Shown here one piece after another: positions 56,509 through 64,000 of a stretch of 64,000 bases of DNA. The stretch is from Diadema setosum (lineage: Eukaryota > Echinodermata > Echinoidea > Diadematoida > Diadematidae). The translations under genes and the position numbers were made by a program. Location of the stretch: contig CM067069.1 of the NCBI GenBank assembly GCA_033980235.1, positions 2,782,255 through 2,846,254 on the forward strand, read 5' to 3'. The notes under the pieces were generated by a model that saw only the letters and a list, made by a program, of their open reading frames with translations, ran no database searches and was not told the DNA's origin. Each line of letters opens with the position of its first letter. Position 1 is the first letter of the stretch.

Positions 56509-56877
56509 ATGCCTGCCAAGACTAGCGGAAAGGGAGCCAAGAAGGCCGGTAAGGCCAAGGCACGCGCTGCCTCTGCCGGAAAGAGGCGCAGGAGGCGAAA
56601 GGAGAGCTACGGCATCTACATCTACAAGGTGCTGAAGCAGGTCCACCCCGACACTGGCATCTCCTCCAAGGCCATGTCCATCATGAACAGCTTCGTCAAC
56701 GATGTCTTCGAGCGCATCGCCGGTGAGGCTTCCCGCCTGGCCCACTACAACAAGAAGTCGACCATCAGCAGCCGTGAGGTCCAGACCGCCGTCCGCCTCC
56801 TCCTCCCCGGAGAGCTGGCCAAGCACGCCGTGTCTGAGGGCACCAAGGCCGTCACCAAGTACACCACCTCCAAGTAA
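56509..56877 (+). CDS. Histone H2B, replication-dependent
   Basis: H2B dimerises with H2A in the nucleosome core. The intronless frame encodes 122 residues. A Lys/Ala/Arg-rich N-terminal tail ([20 protein letters not shown], then [17 protein letters not shown]) is followed by the histone fold ([59 protein letters not shown]) and the C-terminal helix ending VTKYTTSK. The lysine in AVTKYT is the conserved ubiquitination site. The ATG at 56,509 is chosen because the protein begins MPAK as in the family; the open frame extends 33 bases upstream without a better start. [14 protein letters not shown] and the TTSK end look echinoderm-like. Codon third positions are G/C-rich. Octamer, TATA, stem-loop and U7 element frame the gene, so it should be expressed in S phase. 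Confidence 0.97.
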   Translation: MPAKTSGKGAKKAGKAKARAASAGKRRRRRKESYGIYIYKVLKQVHPDTGISSKAMSIMNSFVNDVFERIAGEASRLAHYNKKSTISSREVQTAVRLLLPGELAKHAVSEGTKAVTKYTTSK

Positions 56878-56908
56878 ATTGACTCTTGTCAGTTTCTTGG
56901 GAACAAAC

Positions 56909-56924
56909 GGCTCTTTTTAGAGCC
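56909..56924 (+). terminator. H2B 3' histone stem-loop
   Basis: GGCTCTTTTTAGAGCC with flanks CAAAC and ACCA, 31 bases after the stop codon. It is identical in stem and loop to the H2A one. Confidence 0.96.
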
Positions 56925-56934
56925 ACCAAACACG

Positions 56935-56943
56935 CAAGAAAGA
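56935..56943 (+). promoter_or_regulatory. Histone downstream element of H2B
   Basis: CAAGAAAGA, 10 bases past the stem-loop; the U7 snRNA pairing site. Confidence 0.88.
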
Positions 56944-57106
56944 ATGTAAAGATGCTCCCGCGTTGTTAACTCGTAGAGTTGAAGATTTGCTAGAAAGTAA
57001 TTAGTAGCAAGTAATGATGGAATAATATCAAAAATAAAACAGAATCAAGTTCCTGCTGTCAATACTAAATAAACTTGGTAATGCCAGCATGAACTTGATT
57101 TCTTTT

Positions 57107-57108
<2 letters not shown>

Positions 57109-57146
<38 letters not shown>
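57109..57146. repeat. (AT)n microsatellite
   Basis: About 38 bases of alternating A and T, leading into a short (AC)n. Confidence 0.95.
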
Positions 57147-57154
<8 letters not shown>

Positions 57155-57723
57155 TTGTATATAGATACACAAATATATACCACTCAGTCTGCTATTTTAG
57201 CCTAGAGAGATTATCGCAAATTTCATATAGATAACAAGGTATATGAAACTACACAAATTTGGTCTTCGCTAATAGACTTATCATAATGCTGAGTATGAAA
57301 TATAGGCGTATGTTACCAAAATTTTGAAAAAGCATCGCAAACGTTATATTTCAATAATATATAATTTGTATATGCCAAGTACATGACGAGTGGGGACAAT
57401 GTGCATTAGGAAGAGCGCTTAAGATAGTGTGCACAAGAAAATGCATCCCTTTCGCTGCAAAGGTGAAAACAAAAATGTAAGGCAGACAAAAATGTACGAA
57501 TAAAAGATGTATGTATATTCATCAAACACATACACACATGCAAACACATACACAAATTTGCATGAGAATGAGCAATGTAACACAATAAAACAAAGATAAT
57601 TGTTTTAGGGTCTGTTTTCGTGAAAAATGATTAAAGTTTTTTGAAATAGTAATAGTGTGGTATATAGAAAATATCTCTGAAAGTCACATTTCGTAGCATG
57701 TTTCCCTAAAGCTGGATCCAGTG

Positions 57724-57878
<155 letters not shown>

Positions 57879-58062
57879 CGTAAAAAAAAAAATGTTGTGC
57901 CAACGTTTAAACTTCCAGGTGGTGGAGACACTATTGGCGTAAGACAGTATAGTATTCCATGGGAGACGTAGCTTCTTCCTTTTTCCTGTATTTTGTATTC
58001 GAGCTTTCGGACATGTAGGCCTTCATAAGGATCTATACAAACATATATATATATATATATAT

Positions 58063-58272
58063 CAGAGCTGCCAACTTTTGTAAAAGCCTTTCAGTACTAT
58101 GATGGCTGAAAATCAGTAATTTGCACCTTTTTTGAGTGAAAATCAGTAATCCTTAACAGTGTTATAGAATTTATCACAGGCAATGATTTCTAAAATCAGT
58201 AATTTGCTTGTAACCTTCAGTATTCTTGTCCAATTTCAGTAGAAATTACTGAAAATCAGTACTAGTTGGCAG

Positions 58273-58277
<5 letters not shown>
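58063..58277. mobile_element. MITE inserted in an (AT)n array
   Basis: CAGAGCTGCCAACTTTTG at the left mirrors ACTAGTTGGCAGCTCTG at the right. (AT)n flanks it on both sides. Inside, GAAAATCAGTAATTTGC-type words repeat. It is 215 bp. Confidence 0.8.

Positions 58278-58353
<76 letters not shown>
58278..58353. repeat. (AT)n followed by (GT)n
   Basis: About 25 bases of AT then about 50 bases of GT. The AT part is the right half of the array split by the adjacent MITE. Confidence 0.95.
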
Positions 58354-58355
<2 letters not shown>

Positions 58356-61300
58356 AAAGCGTTGGCGTTCCATGCAAAAGACCCGGGTTAGATTTTTCAA
58401 CTCTTGCGCTTTTCCGAAAAGGAGGAACAGTAAAGAGGAATAATGATGTAAAAGCTCCGCACCGATTTCTCCTTCCTTTCTCATATACATTATATACATA
58501 TATGTGTTTATGTGTGTGTGTGAGTGTGTGTGTGTGTGTATGTCTGTGAGTAATATGTAAAAGTAACACGATGTATAGTGTATACGAACATAGAAATAAG
58601 CAAGTCACCTCGTTTCACAAACTGAAGTATAGAATGCACAATGAAAACACCTCTCAAAGCAATACAGCGATATAACAAACAATACTAGTATTTATTTGTT
58701 TGCATCAAAATCTCTGCAGTCATTTTCACAATAAGCGGTACCTCCATTCTTTTTAAACAATTACTTTACAAAACTGACATAAAGAAAATTGTATGACATG
58801 TATTCAATCTTCGCTAATATAAAAAATGATCTACGTACAAACGCAACAGACATTACAAGCATACATAATATGATATCTCATAAACATTTGAAGTACGTAT
58901 TTTGAAGCAAATGCTTTTAAGCATCTCGCATTTGCGAATGAACATACGATTTTTAGCGTACACACAGTTCTGCTCGTGCTGCCTCAACGCAACTGTTTTT
59001 AACACACGAAGCTGAATGTACGTTCCCTGTCGTTGAGGGCATAAACTTCGCTTGCATGTTCTTTACTCAACCGTGGCGTTCAAAGTCTACCGATGCTCCA
59101 GTGCTTTTACGTACACGAATCACAAGAGTCTACAGAATAGACTTTTTTTTTTGTCCATAGTGCACAATATCACGATAAACTTGACCACTCGAGCGAGCAA
59201 GCATGACGCGGACATTAGCTTAATTAAGACATCTTACGTAATAACTGTATTGTAATACTCCGGTTGGGTTGAATAAGCCCGTTCGCATACGACCTTGTAT
59301 ACGTCATTTCCCATAATATACGATTTTCTCTTTTCTCTCTCTCCCTCTCAATTGCATGCTTATGGCACGTCATTCGTTTTTCTAAGCCACACGATGCATG
59401 AAATTGCCCGACAAAACATTTATGTTCATGACGATGTTCAAACAAAGAATGATCTTGCGTACAAGAGTCAGGTAACCAGAACGGCTAGCAATAGTTGGGA
59501 AAGCAGCCATTTCATTGACTTGCATTGAATACTAAACATTTATTTATTTTTCTTTATTGTCACTGCCAAATACAGGCTACAAATGAACATTTTGTTGCTG
59601 CCGGGTGAATGTGCTGGCAAGCACCGTAAGGATACATGGATAATCATTATATCACAGATGTTTCTATCAATGACTATAAAACCAACATGCCTGTTGCCAA
59701 AAATGCATTTTTGCTGGTCATGCGTAAAATGGATCTACGGACCGGCTTATTGTTGCCTGATTTTATCTGCATGGTTACGTGTGCGTGTAGTTCCCATACC
59801 CACTATTTCACCATCGACACAATAGTTAGCTCAGAAGCACACAAATACAGGAGTCACATGATGAACAGCTGGTAAATATGTTAATGACGTTATTTTTGTC
59901 GTTCCTTTAGGAGGACTCATTGGGCACGACGCGTTTCAAATTCTCGTCGATAATCTACAAAAGTATTTATAAAATACAGTTGGCATTTATATCTTCAACC
60001 AACTTCATCGCCATCCAAACAGTACCGGTAATTTACGATAACTTATGTGGGTAAATAGAACCCCCGGTATGCTTAGTGGAAGCAGATGGAACTAAAATTA
60101 TACACTGTAACCCCGTTATGATCTTCTCGGCCTCAGGGCTTTGTGAATCCGTCCTCGGCAAATGCTACATGGACGTATGCATGGACAATACGACGGGAAC
60201 AAATATCGTGGCCTCTCATATTGCCAATGAGCATTTCTTTTCTTTTCAATCATTGATTTATCTTTTCTTAATGAATGAGAACCCTTCTCTGATAACTTAT
60301 ATCCTCATGAATTCCAAATTTTCCTTTCTCTACCTTGTTTTATTCAAATGTATAAATTGTCATATATTTTTGGTAACTGCGTATGTCCATGTTTTTTCAT
60401 CCGTTGTCAATATTCACTCATACACATCAGGAATAATGCACTCTCCTGTATGTTCTTGAAACGTCTGTGCATTTTTAAGCATTTTGATGATTTTTAAGCT
60501 CATGTTCACTGCTTTTATTTTTATGTACAACTATTATAAAAAAAATAATTAAGGCATGAGGGGGGGGGGGGGTGAGGTGCGGGGTAAAAAGTGTCGAGTT
60601 GTATCCATGATGTGTATCTTCTAAGCTTTTATAAGTGAAACGCTCTGTGTACTGATCATTAACTTCACTAACTCATTTACACACTACTCTGAAGTATATG
60701 GATGTCTTTTTATCTTGCTTACTCCTCCATAATTTTTGTTTGATTTTTGTCTGATGGAAAACCATATTTATTATACCTTTAGTTGCTCCCTTCATTAAAA
60801 TACACCTTTTGTATGCACACTATCGGCACTTGTCTGCAGTCACTGGCAACATGTGTGTGTGTCTGTGTGTATGTTTGTATTTATGTGCTCTTTGTCTAAT
60901 GTTATTTCTTTATAATCGTGTGAAGTTATATAATTGTTTGTTTTTATAGCATACAAGTCATACATCGGTGGGGCATATAGCATCACCCTACTCCCCTCCT
61001 TAATTGATTAAATGACTACATGTATCAGCTACTAGCTGGTATACTAGACACTTACTCTGTAGTGCGTACACTTCACACAAGCCGAATAAAGAGACGACTC
61101 ACATCATGGTATGATGGTACAAAAATATAATCCTCTTACATCTGCCTCAGTACAACAATAAAAAAAAAAATGACATGAAATTACATTTTTCCCCAAGACA
61201 TTCACAAATAATCTGTCCTCCTGCCACATAAACGGTGTCAAGGTCACACATGGAAATTTGTGGCATTCCCACGTAGTGTCATTTGTTGGCAGTCTCGGGC

Positions 61301-64000
61301 TGTGATTGATAGTATTAGTAGCGCATGCATGAACTATGGTTGAGTGATCATAGCCTTTGTTAAGAGCTCTGTGCATTAACATTCCCCTCCCCCCCCCCCC
61401 CTCCCCCCAGGCATTTCCTTATCAATACAAGATATTAACTATACGGCATTTCTGAAGATTGAAAGAGGGTAAATTTATGGCCATGTGACATGTTTTGTAT
61501 AACATTTGCAAAATTGCAGTGACTAGGGCATATCAGGAAGGTGGACAGTTACGCATCATACCAACAAATACAGTGTTTCAAGTTTTGATTTTCTCCATAT
61601 CGAATACTTTGGGCTATCACTATCACTATCTTTACAATCTAAATTCTGGCCACATTGTTTCAGGCGGACTTACCTGGGTACTTGGGAATCTGCATGCACG
61701 TGGGCAAAGTACATCTATGCAAATATTATGCAAATGCATGTCACATTTAAACATGTGGGACAAGAGCATGACAAGTTTAAAATCATTACACATTCTCCTA
61801 CCAGATGTCTTGTGCACTTCAATTCCAGCAGGCAGTATTGAAATCAAGTGGTAACATGGTCACTTCCAAAACAGCAAGAAGCAGTGTTTTGTACATTCAA
61901 AATCATCTCTCTTTTTTTTTTCTTGGTACACTTCTGAGGGAGAATAAAAAGCAAGCCAACAAACCAAAAACTAATCATACACCTTCCTCTGTATGTCTTG
62001 AGTCTTTAAAATGCCTTGCTGATATCTTGAAAGAAGGAAAAAAAGGGGAAGATGAGGTACCTGCAAACTGAGGGATCGACCACATTGTGTTCTACTTGCT
62101 TGAATGTTATATTCACATAACTTCTGAGGGCATTAGGAAACGTTCATCGTGTATCCCCATCATACAGGAGATGACAATTCATTTTGGGCATTGGAAAATC
62201 AAACATCTATAATTCATTGTCAAATAGAATATTTGTAATTCCATATCAGTGAATTCCTAGTTTTTGCTAGTTTAATTTCAAAGTGTAAATTACGACTGAC
62301 AGTAAATTGTGAAAATTTATTCCAGAACAGTCTTCAGAATGAAAGACCAGCCAATTACGCAAACTTCAAGAGTCGGTATTCACCTTCCCGTACTTGATTC
62401 TCACATCAAATGGCACTTGTACCTGTGAGTCTTGCTAAAGACATTACTGTAAAGGCATAAATTTTTGCAGTACATTAATTTCTGTGTATACCCCCCTACA
62501 TCTGGCTAGCACAAATTCTATAACCCGCGAAAATATCTTCACAATTTTCTATGCACATTGTGAATGGGTTGACAATTGAGCAGAGCAAATTCACCAACCC
62601 ACGAAAACGTTTTTGAGCCATTCAGGGTGAAAAATTAATCACGCAAAAACATAGATGTTCACTCTATAGCGACTAGAAATTCCTGTTTTCTCTCTCTGCG
62701 CATAAAACAAGAGGAAATCGTAGTGGTGGCAAGACTTTCATATGCCACGCACATTGGAAGTAAACCTTGGTTTTGTTTTGTTTTGTTTTTCCCCTCAAGT
62801 GCTCAAGTATTTATGTAATGATCAAATGCAAAAAGATTCCAATTATCCCTCCCCTCCCCCACTCCCTACAAACAAAAGAGGTTCAGTTGGAACAAGTACA
62901 ACATACAAATGAAAGTAAAAGGAATCTCACAAGAAATTACAAAGAACTTAAACAGCAACAAAACAGACATAATGATGTTGGAAAAAGAGAAAAAACACAG
63001 AGAAAACAAGAAGTTAACCTTGGCCACTCATCGATGTACACACGGTATGAAAATGGATGGCATATGGATGTACATGGCAAGAAAGATTAAAAAGCAATGT
63101 TATCAGGTAATCAAGTCATTAATTGCTGAAAGCTGATCACACATCTACTCACTCAGCAATTGAGATTATCATCATTATTTTTTTTTTTTCGTGAGAGCAT
63201 GTGCATGGATGCTATGAAAAATAACATGTTGCGCAACACTCTCCCAACCCCTGCTGGACAAAAATTTCTTTGGACAGAAACTGTCAATGGGTTACACATG
63301 ATTCTCACAGTTTGGCACCACTTTCCCTGTGACATTAGATTGGTTACAAACAAGACGCAGGGAAATCGTGCCACGACGAATAGTTCCTGATCCACTGAAG
63401 ACAGCCGAAGTCACGTTTGTCTGGATGGGATTCAATTCTCATCGCCATCATGACAACAAAAAAAAAAGAATGAGAAAACAGTTTCTTTCTTGTTTCCATG
63501 ATACCAACAAACATGCAGAACAAGCCCGACATCGCAGAGTTAAACTAAATTCAGTGCAGAGCTATATCTCTGCTGATTAGACAGAACAAAAAATTCCCTT
63601 TCAAGGTATCAGCCATCATTTGCCAAACCTCCACGTCGCTATGTTTCGTTGTTGTTGTCATCATATCAAGGTCAGCATTTGGTATAATCTGCTACATTTG
63701 GCAAAAAGGGCCAAATATTCTGAAAAAACTGATAAACTGCTTCAATCTGCAAATGGAAGTTCGCATCAATGGTTCATGGGACTTCCTTTCTTTTGCTGTT
63801 GCCTTCTTTGTGAACAACAAGTCGACTTTTCATCTAATGGTCCTAACTGTCAATAGTTGTTCCCGTCAAGAAATTCCGTGATGTGCCTACAAAATGACTC
63901 ATCAATTTCCGACCGCTACTAATTGATCGCTCTTCAATGAATCCGTGGATGTTTGGAAAATGACGGCCGCTATGCCTCTGAGATAAATGACAAGCACAAA
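58354..64000. other. Gene-free stretch
   Basis: No exon could be supported on either strand. 58.7-60.1 kb is free of recognised repeats. A minus-strand AATAAA in TGACAATAAAGAAAAATAAA near 59,550-59,570 could be the end of a minus-strand transcript. G- and C-runs occur near 60,560 and 61,390. One repeat at 62.4 kb is listed separately. Confidence 0.35.
62447..62676. repeat. Dispersed repeat shared with 42.5 kb
   Basis: ACTGTAAAGGCATAAATTTTTGC, TCTTCACAATTTTCTATGC, GGTTGACAATTGAGCAGAG, GAGCCATTCAGGGTG and AAAAATTAATCACGC follow the word order of 42,462-42,694. Confidence 0.6.

Noticed and set aside
56494..56826. 110-codon minus-strand frame opposite H2B
   Set aside because: Shadow of the H2B gene caused by its G/C-rich third positions; no promoter or 3' signal on that strand.
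60076..60459. 127-codon plus-strand frame
   Set aside because: No recognisable domain, a low-complexity Phe/Leu-rich second half and no splice or promoter context.

Overview
This window is nuclear DNA from an animal, most likely an echinoderm or close relative. The two intronless histone genes encode H2A and H2B sequences that look most echinoderm-like to me, and they carry replication-dependent histone 3' ends. The rest is AT-rich, intron-rich and packed with short non-autonomous transposons, microsatellites and poly(C)/poly(G) runs. The clade is inferred from histone residues and was not checked against a database.

Layout. 1-17 kb: gene-poor. It holds a 5'-truncated non-LTR retrotransposon with an open reverse-transcriptase frame (minus strand, about 6.4-8.4 kb), several terminal-inverted-repeat (TIR) elements, one unassigned candidate exon (11,563-11,705, minus) and the first coding exon of a GABA-B-type receptor (16,953-17,264, minus). 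The rest of that receptor gene would lie at lower coordinates or outside the window. 17.3-30 kb: no gene recognised. It is a nest of repeats: a roughly 730 bp hAT-like family in four copies, one of them inserted inside a TTAA-flanked element, plus a tRNA-derived SINE. 30-32.6 kb: a 61 bp minisatellite of 14 units, a frameshifted LINE remnant split by a very GC-rich TIR element, and a long (ATTC)n array.

32.8-48.9 kb, plus strand: a complete ten-exon gene for the box C/D snoRNA assembly factor BCD1/ZNHIT6. I assembled it exon by exon; all phases join to give 314 residues with an N-terminal HIT zinc finger. Its introns hold at least a dozen small transposon copies. 49-53.4 kb: no gene seen, but 50.7-52.3 kb looks promoter-like, with three RFX X-box-like sites and a full CRE. 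53.5-57 kb: H2A (minus) and H2B (plus) are divergently transcribed with a 2.6 kb spacer. Each has a TATA box, an upstream octamer, a 3' stem-loop and a U7-binding element. 57-64 kb: (AT)n and (GT)n arrays and gene-free sequence.

The genes do not form one functional system. BCD1 acts in snoRNP assembly, the histones package DNA in S phase, and the receptor acts in signalling. The most novel material is in the repeats: fold-back TTAA elements, the GC-rich TA-flanked element, the hAT-like nest and the homogeneous minisatellite.
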